Numbered from the stretch's first letter, positions 1 to 13,205 are shown. The stretch: 64,000 nucleotides of DNA from Solenopsis invicta (GCF_016802725.1 NC_052666.1:31276997-31340996), one strand, 5' to 3'. Numbers and translations are program-made. The notes: generated by a model not told the origin, from the letters alone.

Positions 1-435
1 ATCAAGCTCTAAGTAGTTTCAATCGATACATCTAATAAAAAAAACAATGAAAAGATTAAGTTTCTTTGGTATTTAAGTAACACTGTAAGCCATTACAATT
101 TCTTTTTTATTGCTATAACTATTGTATTTTACAACCTTATTATATTTAGACGCTTAGAAGAGCCAAATTTCTGTACACAAAAAATTTATTTCAATAAAAT
201 TTTCTCCCTTTACTGTTTTCTCTGTAATTTTGGAGATTAAATGTTATATTCCATTAAAACCTTTTTAAATTATATGCATCCATTTAGGTTAAAATAGAAT
301 TTTTTAATAAAAATTAAAGATTTTTTTAAATGGAAATACAAAGATAGTACCAGTTGGGTTTTGTTTAAAAAAAATTCAAGATACCACCAATTGAAATAAG
401 AAGACATTAAATGAAAATACAAAGATACCACCACT

Positions 436-901
436 TTGTTTTCTTTTTTCAACAAGAGGAAAATGTCCCGGAACGGTGCGGGACTCAAGAAGAAGCCAGA
501 CCAAAGACATATAAGATAAACCCAGCATTCACCCATTCCGATACGTCTAAAGATGAGGTTGATAGAACAGAGTGAGAAGCAAAATGTGGGAAATGCTGTC
601 CTTTTCTGTTAATGATGTGTGCGCATCATTGACAGAAATTCTTAGAAATAAAAGACAACTAACAAGAGCATCAGACAAAGAAAGACTTCTCTGCATTTTG
701 ACTCTCGCTTCGTTTTGTCAACTTCACATGTATATAGCTGGATCTATTTTATATGTCTATGAGCCAGACCCTGCCAAACCTAAACTAATCTGGCCCAAGG
801 AAGAAATCGGCCATAACTCACTGCCCGTTGAAAACCACCTCGGAAGACCCTGAGACCTATAGTGGGGGCTACCCTGGAAGCATTACGTCGGGATGAAAGA
901 C
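436..901. mobile_element. 466-bp unclassified insert in the upstream spacer
   Basis: The spacer sequence seen upstream of the other genes is interrupted here. The insert is flanked by a 9-bp direct repeat ACCACCACT at 427-435 and 902-910, which looks like a target-site duplication. It is more GC-rich than its surroundings. I see no clear terminal inverted repeats and no TG..CA ends. It contains an open frame on the + strand (see 584-853). The superfamily is not recognised. Confidence 0.5.
584..853 (+). CDS. 89-aa ORF inside the insert, unrecognised
   Basis: An open frame runs from the first ATG at 584 to TGA at 853 (about 89 residues, start MWEMLSF). It has a hydrophobic patch in the middle (LLCILTLASF) and a charged, proline-containing end. 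It lies wholly inside the 466-bp insert that has 9-bp flanking repeats, so it is probably a scrap of a mobile element or a captured exon. No splice sites or known motif decide this. It could also be an accidental frame. Confidence 0.2.
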   Translation: MWEMLSFSVNDVCASLTEILRNKRQLTRASDKERLLCILTLASFCQLHMYIAGSILYVYEPDPAKPKLIWPKEEIGHNSLPVENHLGRP

Positions 902-1340
902 ACCACCACTCGGATTTTATTTATTAAAAATAATACATTAATTATTTCAAAGAGTAATATATTATCCTTATAATTGGTACAATTTAAATATTTTATACAT
1001 TTTTTTGGAAAAATACATAGATTGAATATTAGATAACGCAATTCTAAGACATCATTATTTTTTTTAAGTATTACCATTTGGGTTAAAATTCGAATAAGAC
1101 ATTTCAATAACAATACAAAGATAGTACCGCATAGATTTTGTAGAAAAAATAAAGATTTAAAGCACGCGCGCACACGAACGCCTATTTTTAGCTTTGTTTT
1201 TTTTTTTAAATAATTATGTAATAAAATACAGAGAGATTTTCTATCCGGTAATAGCAGCTATATGAGTGTAAAATGTTAAAAACACGGATGTATTTAATTA
1301 TACATCAATTAATTATTTACAAGCAATAGAATTTTTTTAA

Positions 1341-1674
1341 TATCATGTTAATTTACGTCGATAACTTTGGTCATTCAGATGGACAAAGCGTGTGATATAA
1401 ATCAACGTGATGGTAAAATCTGATAATCTCGTATGCATGGAAATTGATGACTTGTGTAAAAGAAGTTCATTGTGAGTCTCTCTTCGCTTTCGCTACGCGT
1501 TCAATTAACGCGACCGTGCCTCTCGATAAAATCATATCAAAATAAATCAATATAAAAAATATTATCTTATCCTTCGCGTGACACATACGGCTGATAATGT
1601 TTAGATGGTCTCGTTAATCATGCTCAAAGTGTGTCAGTTTCTCTCTCATAAGAGATCCGTAGACAAATCAATTT
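1341..1674 (+). promoter_or_regulatory. Conserved 5' flank of the channel genes
   Basis: This stretch recurs upstream of every E1 in the window (near 8494, 13600, 25290, 26398, 35276, 45388, 54257). Shared blocks are ATCATGTTAATTTACGTCGA, a CACAAAGCGT-like block, ATATCCTTTGCGTG and CAGTTTCTC. Spacing to the start codon is similar each time, so it is the best candidate for promoter plus 5' UTR. I see no strong TATA box. The similarity may be simple shared descent. Confidence 0.4.
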
Positions 1675-1707
1675 ATGTCGTTGATGTACAAAAACGAAAA
1701 AAACGCA

Positions 1708-4700
1708 ATGCAAGAATGCGATCCAAATCATACTGCGCTCATATTAGCAATCGAAAAGGGAAAATTCGACAACGCAAGTGAAATTTTGAAGTGCGATGAC
1801 GAAAATAAATACGTAGGTCCATTAGGTGTCCTTCAAATAACAGCCCTGCAGATGGCTGCGTGGCAAGGAAACATAAATCTGTTGAATCAACTCTTGAAGA
1901 AAGGTGCCAATATAAATAGCAAAGATAAAATTGGTAGGTGCGCACTTTATTACGCGGCGTACAGAGGTAAGGCCGATGTGACAAAGTGGCTTCTTGAACA
2001 TGGAGCACATATCGACATCAAAATATGTTCATCAACCGAGGATATTGGGTCTGATGAATATATCAAGATCCAGAGCGGATATGACCCGTTAAATTATCGT
2101 GTCCGGTTAACACGATCCTGTCCCGTAGGAACCCACGTTCGTATCTCGAAAATAACGCCTGAATTTTTACTAAACCTGAGTAAAAGAAATAGAAATTACG
2201 CTCTTTTTCTAAATGCTTTGTTATAGTTGCCAATACCGTACTTCAGGGGAAGAACACCCTTGCATTATGCGGTGGAAATGAATCACGCAGACGTTGTGGA
2301 CGTTTTAGTGGAAAGCGGAGCGTATGTGAATGTTGAAGACGAAAACGATATTACCCCATTGCTCTTAGCAGGACATTTGGTGAATTGTGACAATCTCAAT
2401 AAGATGACTAAGTTCGTCAAAATCGTTGACATTCTAGTTAAGAAGGGGGCGTTCGTTGACGCTGTTCATCCGGATACGGGTATTAGTCAATCAATTGAAC
2501 GTTACGCAATAAATATAGAATCACGCTATGTCATCATCGAGATCCACACCTGACCACAAATCCCTCATTGCCAAAGAAAACTTTTACAATTAGATATATC
2601 ATTTACGTGCATGTGCGAGTGTCTGTGTATCATTGTAAAATAACACAAATATAACTTTTCTAGGAAACACTGCTCTGCATCATGCAGTAATGCAAGACAG
2701 TGAAGAAGCAACGCAGATATTATTGTCCGAATATGCAGATCCGAAAATTTGCAACAACTCCGGAAATACACCTTTTCATATCGCCGCAGAAAGAGGGAAT
2801 ATTACAATATTTCAGGATCTATCTAAAAAAATACCAGACAAAATTATTGATATATGCAATAAGGTTAGTTATATTAGATGTTGCAGTTTATTACGAATAA
2901 TTTTTCATTAGAGATAAAATTATATAAGACAAATTATATATTATTTTTATCCGTTTAGAAGGGTGAAACGGCTCTTCATAAAGCAGTTTATCACGGTCAT
3001 CGCGAAATCGCACAAAATTTGATCATTCGTGGAGCTAATTTAGCTGCAGTAACGGAGACTGGAGATACCGTCATTAATGCTATATTTGATTATATTTCGC
3101 AACCATTAGACTTTTTAACAGATGTCTTAAATTCTTGCGTAATAAATGCAAATTCATGCATACATTATACTTCAAAGAAACATATGAAGGTAAGGATCGC
3201 TCTACGTTTTCCGTTAGGCCCACTTACGTACAGATATAAATAAAAAACTAACTTTCTTATTCTACTATGTTCTCTTTACTGAATTCTAATGAATGGGATC
3301 TTTGTTAAAGATCAAGATCGACTTCAGTATATTGGTTCCAGAAGATGAAATGCAAATGGCAGTAATCACAGCCATTATTGCCGCAGCTTCGGATATAAAA
3401 CAACTGGCAATATTACAACATCCAGTTGTAGAAACCTTTCTCAGATTAAAGTGGGAGAAATTAAGAATATTTTTCTTTCTTCTTACACTCATACATTTGT
3501 TCTTTGCTATTTCTCTCTCATTCTATGGTTTAATGTTTGCACAAAATGATGCAGATCACGCGGTGACTCGAAGAATCGTAGCATTTTGGTCTTGCATATT
3601 CTTGTTTTACAATACGATTCAGGTTATATTAGAACCAAAGTAAATACGCATCCAAATAATACAAGTTTGCATTTTTCGATTAATTAATTCTTGACTTATA
3701 TTCCTAAACGTTTCAGGAATTATTTGCGACAATTAGAAATATGGTTGTCATTAATATGCGCCATACTATCCTTAATAACGTCGATAGCGGGAGAGTTCGT
3801 CGTAAAGTGTTCAAAGGAAGAAATCGAGTCTCGGCATTGCATGGACTGGGTGCTACATTTCATCAGCATCGCAATCTTGCTGAATTGGATGCAAATGATG
3901 TTGTTAATTAGCCGTGTTCTAATGTGGGGAGATTACGCGCTCATGTTTTACACGGTGTTGAAGAACATTCTAAAGGTTAGCCAATGTAATTAATACATCG
4001 TTTTTTCTTAGAGGAAATTATACTATGATTTATACATTTATCAAAAATCTAATTACAAAGTATAAAAATTAGCATTTTTCAACTTTTCATGACAAATCCG
4101 TTTTTTTTCTTAATGCTTAAACACATCGATCCTGTACGAAAACATATTTTCGTGTCTGGGAGACATTTTCAACTTTGAGAAGCTATGACTTTGATTACAA
4201 TCAATATGTTTTACAATTTCGAATAAAAGTTCAGAATCTCAAAAATGTGACTGCATAATCGGCATTGCCAAAAAATAATTTATTGTGAAGTTACAAAGAA
4301 AAAAACATTATGAAAAATGAGAAATTGTTTACTTTTTCTTTAAAAAATTATATCTCGGCAACAAAAAACTTTTAAGAACTTTACAATACGGCATTTTAGA
4401 GTTAAAGAATCATACTTTAAAAAAAAATTATGTCATTGCCATTTCTATTGAAAAATATACTTATGTAACAAGGCGAATATGAGATATGTTTGATTAACTC
4501 AAGGTGTAAAGATTGCAAAGTAATGTGTTTCATAATATATTTCGGATCCTGCGCAGAAGTCCCTTTTTCCAAGGTAATATAATATTTTAACTTTAGACAG
4601 AGTAATATACGCGAACGTACCACTTCGAACGTGTTTTGTCCAGTTTTTTTTATAAGATTATTCACAGAAAAGTTTCATTCGCACACAATAGCAGTCTCAC

Positions 4701-6928
4701 AAACCTTAACAAAATTTTGCCTGCGTGCCGTTCGAATTCTAGTTGACCAAAAAAGTTGATCAACCATATTAATCGAAAGAAGAGATTTCAAACTTTTTTC
4801 ACGTCCTGGTCCGTACCTCCTATCTTATTCCGTCTTCACACAGCAAACATTCGAAACTTTAGGGGGCTTCACAGATCCACTTATGTGTTTAAGGGTTAAA
4901 GTCCTTGCGCTATTTATATTATAATACATAAAAGAAAATTCTTGACGCATAAGAGTAGTTGTAACTCGAACATAATGTCTATCTTTGTAAGCAACTATTA
5001 ATTTCAGGATTTATTGTTTAGACCAATAATTTTCATGGTTTACATGACAAATTCTTTAACCATAACTAAGATTATAAATAAATGAAACTAATTATAAATA
5101 ATTTTTTAGGAAATAAATTCATACTTAAAAAATCACGTCGTTAGCGGGAGAGTTCGTAAATCGTGATATCACATGAAAATTTATCTCACAAACTCTTGTG
5201 ATTAGAAGAGAATAGAGTAATATGGTATACCCATGTTCATTTTATTGTATCACTTTGTTTATAATTAATATTTTTTAGTGAAACTTGAACAATATTCGTT
5301 AAAATGTTGTTTGACAGACTGAAAGAGATAAAATGTTTATTATTTAGTACGTGATTTATAAAAATCTAATGTACTGCATAATCGGTGGAAAAAAAGGTTA
5401 AAAGTGGTTGTAATATGGCTATCCATAAAAACAATTAAAAAAAAAATTATTTTAGTTTAAAAGAAATACAGTACCTTGTTACAAAATTATATATTTTTAA
5501 TTTTCCATTACTTAGAGTTTTCCTGCGTTCAGAAACTTTAAAAACACCAGTAGAAAATGTATTAAAAATATCATTTTAACCCTGTCTAACATTAAACAAC
5601 AAATGACGTCTCTAGTGTTTCTAAACACCGTCTTCCAGAATGACAATTGAATTATCAAAGAAATATTTCAATATAAAAATTTCGCTTAATAAACCATATT
5701 AACAAAATTCCATGTTATTACTTTAACTTTGTATAACTCGAAATGTGTACAGCCAAACAAAAAGTTAAATAAAAAAACACTCGAGTGTATGTACATTCGT
5801 GCGATAATACACTTAACAATAATGAGGAAGTATGTGTAATTAAATTTTAAAAGTGTACCTTGAAAAAGAAGTACTCAAAAGTAAAATTGCCTTAAAACAA
5901 TTGTCAGTTATTATGTATTAGCAGATTAACATCATTAAAAAAACGGTCAACTACTAAACAAATAACTCCATAAGCAATTGTTAGAATATGTCACCTAATA
6001 ACAAAGAAAATAGGGATATCCATATTGTCGATAGTAGCTGCAATAACCTCTTCCCTATAAGTAACTCATACACATTCAAAACTTTTTACTATTTTTTAGG
6101 TTCTCTTAGCATTTAGCTCCATGATTATTGGATTCGCATTAAGCTTTGCCGTTTCGTTTCACGGAAACGATAGATTTGACAATTTCTGGAGATCTATCAT
6201 AAAAACTATGGTAATGATGATGGGCGAGTATGAGTACGAGGAACTGTTTGATACTAAGAACAGTGAGAGTACTTTTCTACCAGTCACAAGCAGAATCGTG
6301 TTCATCGTCTTCATCATGCTCGCCAATATCGTTCTGATTAATCTCATGATCGGTCTGGCAGTCAACGACATTCAAGGTCTTGAAAAGGAGGTATGAATAT
6401 TTAGAAATAGACCCGCAAAATCTCACTATTCAATACCGTCTCATTATGTTTCGATATTGTTGCATTAGGGCCACATACGTCGATTAAAGAAACAAGCGGA
6501 ATTTGTCGCACATCTGGAAAGAGTGATGTCACACCGAATCTTTCGCAGCAATTGGCTGCATCATCGCTTAAGAAGTCTACTGTTCTTAAGATGCAATATT
6601 ACATCGTATATACTACTGTTTCCAGAAAGACATTTTTATGATTGGAAGATTCCAGTCCATGTAAAAGAAGCGTTATTTTTGTTAACCCAGAAATCTTTCA
6701 AGAACAATTAGTAAGAATTATATAGATTATACAATTTAAAGTTTACATTTTTCCATGCTTCGGAAATTGAAATCATGTCTAACGTAATCCATATTATTAT
6801 ATTTTAGTTTGGCAGACAAAAACACAGAAATTGACAATAAGAAACTGACTTCGATACTATACAAATTAGAGATACAAGTTATGGAATTAAGGAGACACTG
6901 TTATAATTCAACGATTCAAAGATTATAG
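1708..6928 (+). CDS. G1: TRPA-type cation channel, painless-like (intact, 9 exons)
   Basis: Exons: 1708-2136, 2227-2479, 2664-2863, 2959-3189, 3311-3639, 3717-3975, 6100-6390, 6469-6710, 6808-6928, giving 784 aa. The ATG at 1708 is the one conserved in paralogs; in-frame ATGs at 1675 and 1684 would add up to 11 residues. E1-E4 carry about nine ankyrin repeats (for example GRTPLHYAV in E2, NTALHHAV in E3, GETALHKAV in E4). Membrane segments: S1 about 424-446, S2 461-477, S3 490-510, S4 526-545, S5 553-587, S6 632-655. The pore has MMMGEYEYEELF, with G609-E610 in the place of the TRPA selectivity filter. E9 gives a charged helical tail. The family forms plasma-membrane tetramers that sense heat, chemicals or touch. 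Exon phases agree throughout. The E1 donor (GTTCGT at 2137) is weak but is the only in-phase donor shared by all paralogs. Assignment to painless rather than another insect TRPA is inference. Confidence 0.85.
3976..6099 (+). other. Intron 6 of G1 (2.1 kb), no gene seen
   Basis: Donor AAG|GTTAGC at 3975/3976 and acceptor TTTTTTAG at 6099. It is much longer than the same intron in P (about 530 bp) and Q (about 760 bp). It is very AT-rich with no long open frame on either strand. Parts match intron 6 of Q (around 37700-38100), and the rest is probably old inserted sequence. Confidence 0.6.
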
Positions 6929-8493
6929 AAACGACGCGTGTTCTCTCAAAAGAATACCTGTTTAAAAGAGACTTAAAAATATTTAGTATATTGCAATCAT
7001 TTTTTGGTATGCTGGACTGTTAATCTGGTAGCAACATTTATTATACTCATTAAAGTATCATAGAGAATTTCGTTATCGGAATTGTATATTTTCAAAAAAG
7101 ATAAAAAAGGTGTGTGTGTGTTTCAAATCTTTATGTTTTCTACAAGATCCAAGTGGTACTAGCTTTGTATTTTTATTGAAAATTTTTCTTATTTCAATCC
7201 AAGTAATAGAATTTTTAATTTTTCTACAAAACTCAAATGATACTATTTTTTATTTTCATTGAAAAATCTTCCCATCTTAACCCAAATGATATGTACTTAA
7301 AAAAGAATAATAATGTCTTAAAGTTGTATAATCCAATCTTGATGAGTTGTATTTCTTAAGTAAATGTATAAAATCTTTAAATTGCAATAATTATATAGAG
7401 AACATTGCTTTTTTAAATAACTGATATACTACATTTAATAAATAAAATCCAAGTGTAGTATCTATGTATTTTTGATTCTATCTAAGAGTCTTCCCTTCCT
7501 ATACCAATCTTTAATGTTTTTTAAACAAAACAAGTGGTGATACAATCTTAATCCAGGTGGCTAAAATTGTAACTCAGTTTACTATTGAAATAATAAATAC
7601 GGCCTAACCGTTCGAAAGCAGTTGTTAGTAGTACTCAATAATCTAATTTTATAAACATTTACGAGACTTTTTTTAAACTACGCATCACATGGTTGCCGGA
7701 TTTAAAATGCAGCTTAAGAGAAGAATCCAAATAAAATATCACAAAATGAAATTGCTAATCAATTTAATTATTTATTGGATGCTTGTACGCATCCCTACTA
7801 TCAGCCACAATCCCGAAAAGAAATTATTGCGAAAAATATTACCTTGACCAAAGTAACAAATATTATTTACTTTAATAAAATTTTGTTCATGTGAAAATTC
7901 TTCTATTTAATCTTAAATTCTTTGAAATTATATATTATATTCCAATGAAACTTTTTTAAATTAAATACATTCATTTAGGTTAGAATAGAAAAATTTTTCA
8001 ATAAAAATACAAAGATAGTAGGATAAAGTTGCCTATTATGAGATACCTTGCTTTATAATTTATTTAATTTATAAAATTAACTCCTAATTTTATATTCAAA
8101 TAATAGTAAATATATTTACGTTTCATCGCAAAAAATTACTAATCGATAATAATTATAGTTTGTTGTACATAAAATTTTGTTATCGAAATTGCCGATTTTG
8201 CTAATTCAAAGAAAGGGTTCCTGATATGAGACATAAAGGTTCTCTTATATGAGATGAGTTTTATCGAGTTTTATACTTGGATCTTACTAGGTTTAAATTA
8301 AGCTTCAGACTCAAAATATAGTTGTCCAATCAAATAGCTCTATCAATATCAAAAACTTTTGTACGTAGCACTTTTTCCAAAATCTATTCTCTTCGAGGGA
8401 TTTTAAAGACTTAGTTATAATACTAAGTAAACCATAATTTTCAAACAGGTTACAATTTTTAATTAGTTATGAGTTATAGTATTTTATTTTAAT
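6929..8493. other. Spacer between G1 and G2
   Basis: AT-rich sequence with no supported gene. The part after about 7480 matches the spacers before G3, P and Q, with a recurring phrase around AAAATACAAAGATAGTA. A short GT run is at 7110-7120. It forms the usual boundary between neighbouring channel genes. Confidence 0.5.
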
Positions 8494-8739
8494 ATCATGT
8501 TAATTTATGTCGATAACTTTTTGGTCATTCATACACACAAAGTGTATAAGGAAAATCAACCTGGTATAAAAATAAAATCGTATCCAAATAAAGGACGGGT
8601 GTGGTATGCAAAGGATATTATCATATCCTTTGCGTGTCACCCCCAGCCGATAATTTTTAAGTGGTCTCGTTAATGAGCATTAGAGAATCGTGGATCAATC
8701 AATTTTTGTCGTTGACGTACAAAAACGGAAAAATAGCCA

Positions 8740-10540
8740 ATGCAAGACCGCGATTTGGATCATATTGCACTCATATCAGCGATCTAAATGGAAAGTTCGA
8801 CAACGCAAGTGAAATTTTGGCGTGCATTTGTGAAAATAAATACGTAGGTCGATTAGGTATCCTTCAAATGACAGCCCTGCAGATGGCTGCGTGGCAAGAG
8901 AACATAGATCTGTTGAATCAACTCCACGAGAGAGGCGCCGATATAAACAACAAAGATAAAATTGGTAGGTGTGTACTTTATTATGCGACGTACAGCGGTA
9001 ATATTGATGTGACAAAATGGCTTCTTGAACATGGAGGAGATGTCGACATCAAAATCGGTATCTACTCGTCTGAGACCAACATCCCTAATGATGTAGACAC
9101 CGCGAACATACAATATAGCCCGTTAAAAAGACCGGTTCGTATTTCGATCATAATCGTAAATTTCTACCAAGTCTGCGTAAAAAAATAGAAATTACACTTC
9201 TTTTTAAAATACTTTGTTACAGGTGCCAATACCCGACTGCAAGGAAAGAACACCTTTGCATTATGCGGTGAAAAATAATTATGCAGACGTTGAGCGCGTT
9301 TTGGTGAAAAGCGGAGCGGATGTGTTGAAGACGAGCTCCGGATTACTCCGTTACTCTTAACAGAAAGCGCAGTGAATCGCGACAGTCTCAATGACATGAC
9401 TAAGTCCGTTGAGATCGTTAGGATTCTAGTCGCCGCGAAGGCGTCTGTAATAATGCAAAATTCGTATCGCATACGAACGTGCTGATGCAATGCGTGCATC
9501 ATAAAGAATGGACGACGGTCGAACAGTACGGTACAATAAGATGCAAGAAAGAGAGTAATAAAAAGCGAAAAAGAGAAACTCTGGGACATTAGGAAAGGCC
9601 TCGAGTATTTCCTGTTGACGCACGACATTTTTTGACGACGAAACATCATTCGGACAATGCGGCGTCAATATTAAAAGTATAAACACATTAAATTGTAAGC
9701 GACCATCATTCACATATATAATATCGACATTGTTGGCCCGGGGATCTCGGCGACCATTCGCGGCCGCTCGTCTCTCATTCGCTACGCTTGGGATCTGAAG
9801 ATCCAGATTGATCGGTTCAGAAATTTATAAATAGAAGGTTTGAAAGGTTCTTCAGCACTTGTTTCGTTTTCAATATCGGTCAACGTGGACAGTGTTGAAG
9901 CATTCTCTCTCTCTGCCGTGCCTATGTGAGTCGTGAAAATATAAGTTTGCCTATTCGCAAAAAAGTAGCATCTCTACCTAAAATACGGACCCAGAGCAAA
10001 ATATGCTCCTAAAATATTCCGGCGATACAGGATGCAAATACTCTGCGGCATTGTTTCTCACGCGCAAAAGAAAGAATAACTCGACCCACACGATATCGCG
10101 TGAAGGTGTAACTAATTGTAATTGTGACAACTTTTTGCAATAAACAATAAACAAAATCACAATGATAAAGAATTAAGTTTCTTCCCACTGAATAGCGTCC
10201 GTTAACGCTTTACCAAATTGGGGTATTATTTCAGTTTATTATTCGAACATTACAAAATAGAATCATGCTATGTCATCATTCAGATCCATATCTGATCACA
10301 AGTCCGTCATTGTCAAAGAAAACTCTTACAATTAGATATATCATTTACGTGCGTGCGCGAGTGTCTGTGTATCATTGTAAAATAACACAAGTATAATTAC
10401 GCTCAACTTTGCTAGGTAACACTGTTCAGCACCATGCGGTAGTGCTAGGCAGTGCAGCAGTAACAGAGATATTATTGTTAAATGGTATATGACCATTATA
10501 CGGCTCTTCATACAACAGTTTATCATTCTATTTTTGGAAA
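8740..10540 (+). pseudogene. G2: broken TRPA channel copy (E1, E2, remnants of E3-E4)
   Basis: The E1-like region starts at the conserved ATG (8740), but that frame stops at TAA 8785-8787; the rest of E1 is open only in another frame because of small indels. E2 starts at 9223 after TTACAG, loses 4 bp in the GADVNVED region near 9330 and is then split by an inserted solo LTR (9446-10194). The tail of E2 resumes at 10195. E3 begins at 10416 and after about 75 bp runs straight into E4-like sequence near 10498, where the copy ends. E5-E9 are missing. It cannot make a channel. Confidence 0.85.
9446..10194. mobile_element. Solo LTR 1 (749 bp) inside exon 2 of G2
   Basis: It is flanked by a perfect 5-bp target duplication GCGTC (9441-9445 and 10195-10199) and splits a sequence that is continuous in all other E2 copies. 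It starts TG. The right end is ..GAATA rather than CA, so that border may be mutated. A promoter-like TATAAATA is at 9826-9833, and AATAAA-type signals lie near 10140. There is no internal retroelement coding region, so it is a solo LTR of a Gypsy- or BEL-like element. Confidence 0.6.
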
Positions 10541-12145
10541 GTTAAAAATTATTTTGACGGAGGGTGCGGAAGGGGGGGGGGAAGAAATGTTCTAGACGTT
10601 CTAGACGCCCAGACGTAACATAAACATTTACAAAATTCCGCTTAAACTGCGAGCCGCATTTAAAATACTTGCCGGACTTAAAATACAGTTCAAGAGAAGA
10701 ATCCAAATGTAATATCACAAAATTAAATTGCTAATCAATTTTATTATTTATTTGATGCTTGTACGCATTTCTACTATTTCCCATAATCCCGAAAAGAAAT
10801 TATTGCAAAAAATCTTAATTCGAACAAGGTAACAAAAATTCTTTACTTTAATAAAATTTTGTTTATTTCGTATTTTTTCCTCTTTAATTCTTTAAAATTA
10901 CATATTATATTCTAATGAAACTTTTCTAAATTATATACATTCACTTAAATTAAAATAAAAAAATTTTTCAATGAAAATACAAAGATAGTAAGGTAAAGTT
11001 GCCTATGATGAGATATCTTTCTTTAAAGGCTTATAATTTATTTAATTTATACCATTAACTTCTAATTTTATGTGAAAATTATAGTAAACATGTTTAAGTT
11101 TCATCGCTAAAAGCAATCGATAATAGTTATAGTTTGTTATACATAAAATTTTTTATGAAAATTGCCAATTTTGCTAATTTACAAAAATTCTAAATTTTTG
11201 AGACACAAAGGTTTTTTTTATATAAAATGGGTTTTATTGACTTGGATCTTACTAGGTTTAAATTAGGCTTCAGATCCAAAATCTAGTTGACCAATCAAAT
11301 GGCTCTATCAATATTCAAAAACTTTTGTACGTAACATTTTTCTCCAAAATCTATTCTCTGCAAGATATTTTGAAGTTTCAATGTTAATATTGAGGGCCAT
11401 CACTTTCAAATCTCATAATTCGAAAGTCCTCAATAAAAACTTTATTATAGCATTTTGGAAAGATCTTGAAATCAGAATATGCAATAACAAATATGGATTC
11501 TTGAATGTCTCACATGAGTTCCACGCTTTGTGGTTTCATGATTACCACATCTAATATTTATAATTAAGCAAATTATTACATCCTGTATTTTTCTATTAAT
11601 ACGACTTTATTATATCGCTGTATGCAAGATTTATTATTAAGTATTTGTTAATTTTATAATAAACAAGGTTTAAAGACTCATTTCAATTAATCTTGACAAT
11701 ATCCAATTTTACAAATTTTTTGTAACGACAGCACGCATAATCTAATAATGAATTGTCTAGTAAATAGATTTCATGCATGCGTAATAAGTTTATGATAGTA
11801 TCAACCACATGCGTTTATTAATGTAGTAGAAACCTCGATATCTCATATTAGAAATCTATCCTATAATAGATATAACTTTACCCTATCATTAGAGTTTTGT
11901 TTAAAAAAAAATTAAAGCTACCGTCACTTGGATTAAAATAAAAAGACCTTTGAATGCAATTACAAATACACTACTATTTGAATTTTATTTATTACAAGTA
12001 GTACATTAGTTATTTCAAAAAACAATGTATTTTCTTTATAATTAATGCAATTTAAAAATTTTATACATTTTTTAGAAAAATATATATCACTTAGATTAAA
12101 TATTAGATTACGTAATTTTAAGACATTATTACTTTTTTTAAGGAG

Positions 12146-12835
12146 TTATACATATAGGTACCTAGGTGAGTTAAAAAAAAACCATTTTTTAATTTTTGCA
12201 TTTTTTAATAGTATAATATCTTAAGAATATTTTTCTAAAGTTTCAACTCAAAATGTGCAAAAATAAAAAAGTCATTGCGTTTTAAAGAGATAAGCGTACG
12301 CCGAGTTAAACGGAAAACTAACATATTTTTATCGAAATCGTGTTTTTCAAATCGGTATGAAAAATATTTCGAAAACAAATAAATATATTAGATAAGATTT
12401 ATTTCTATTTATTCAGAATGAAAATATGCAGTCGTTGTCGAAAGGGTTATTTCTCAGATTAATTTTTTTTTAACAGCCAAAAAATCGATTTAATTTTAGG
12501 TAATAATTCAGATTCTTAAATTCAGATAAGTGCCATTTTGCTATAAACGGAAATTTTTAAAATCGGCTACGACGAAGACTAGATATAACTATATATTTTA
12601 AAAATAAGATTCATTTTTGTGTTTCGAATAAACCGTGTAGATTCTACAACTGGTACTGATAACAAATAATCGCCTTATATTCATGAAATTTTTTCTCCAA
12701 ACATATTAGAGATAGCAAATTGAGATTTATACTAAAACATTATAAATCACGATTTGCTATCTCTAATATGTTCGGAGAAAAATGAATATAAGGCGATTTT
12801 TGATGCGTCTAAATTTATGTAATCCATTAATACTA
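12146..12835. mobile_element. Unclassified insert of about 690 bp in the spacer
   Basis: Spacer homology stops after TTTTTTTAAG near 12145 and resumes near 12836 (TTGAGTTAAGATT). The interior has no match to the other spacers and no long frame. Its right part is an inverted repeat of about 130 bp (see 12668-12800). Borders are approximate, and I could not find a target duplication. Confidence 0.35.
12668..12800. repeat. Imperfect palindrome
   Basis: The left arm reads ATCGCCTTATATTCATGAAA and continues through ACATATTAGAGATAGCAAAT. The right arm is its inverse (GATTTGCTATCTCTAATATG, then AATGAATATAAGGCGAT). The loop is about 25 nt. It could form a long hairpin and may be the end of the surrounding insert. 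Confidence 0.6.
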
Positions 12836-13205
12836 CTTACATACTACTTGAGTTAAGATTAAAATAAGATTTTTCAATAAAAATACAAAGATAGTACTAC
12901 TTAAGTTTTGTAAAAAAAATTAAAACTTAAAGCGCGCGCGAGCACGCACGCACGCATGTACACACACACGCACACACTTGGCACCTTTTTTCATTTTTTT
13001 TTAAACAATTTTGTAAGAGAATACAAAAGATTTTTTATTGGATGATAACAGCTACGTGAATAGAAAATGTTGAAAATACGGAAATCTAAATAATTATACA
13101 TATATCAATTAATTAGTTAAAAGCTATAAAATTTTATTTTAATATCATGTTAATTTACGTCGATAACAATATTTTGATTAACTCGTATACAATTTACAAA
13201 TTAAT

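Noticed and set aside
3019..3243. Frames that run past the exon donors (E4, E5, E6) to a stop
   Set aside because: They end in introns. The in-phase GT donors and downstream acceptors show that these are exons, not separate small genes.
8776..9113. Minus-strand frames opposite E1 (also at 1739-2010, 26723-26983, 35481-35759, 45751-46011, 54461-54739)
   Set aside because: They mirror the conserved ankyrin exon on the + strand. Their similarity between copies follows from the exon itself.
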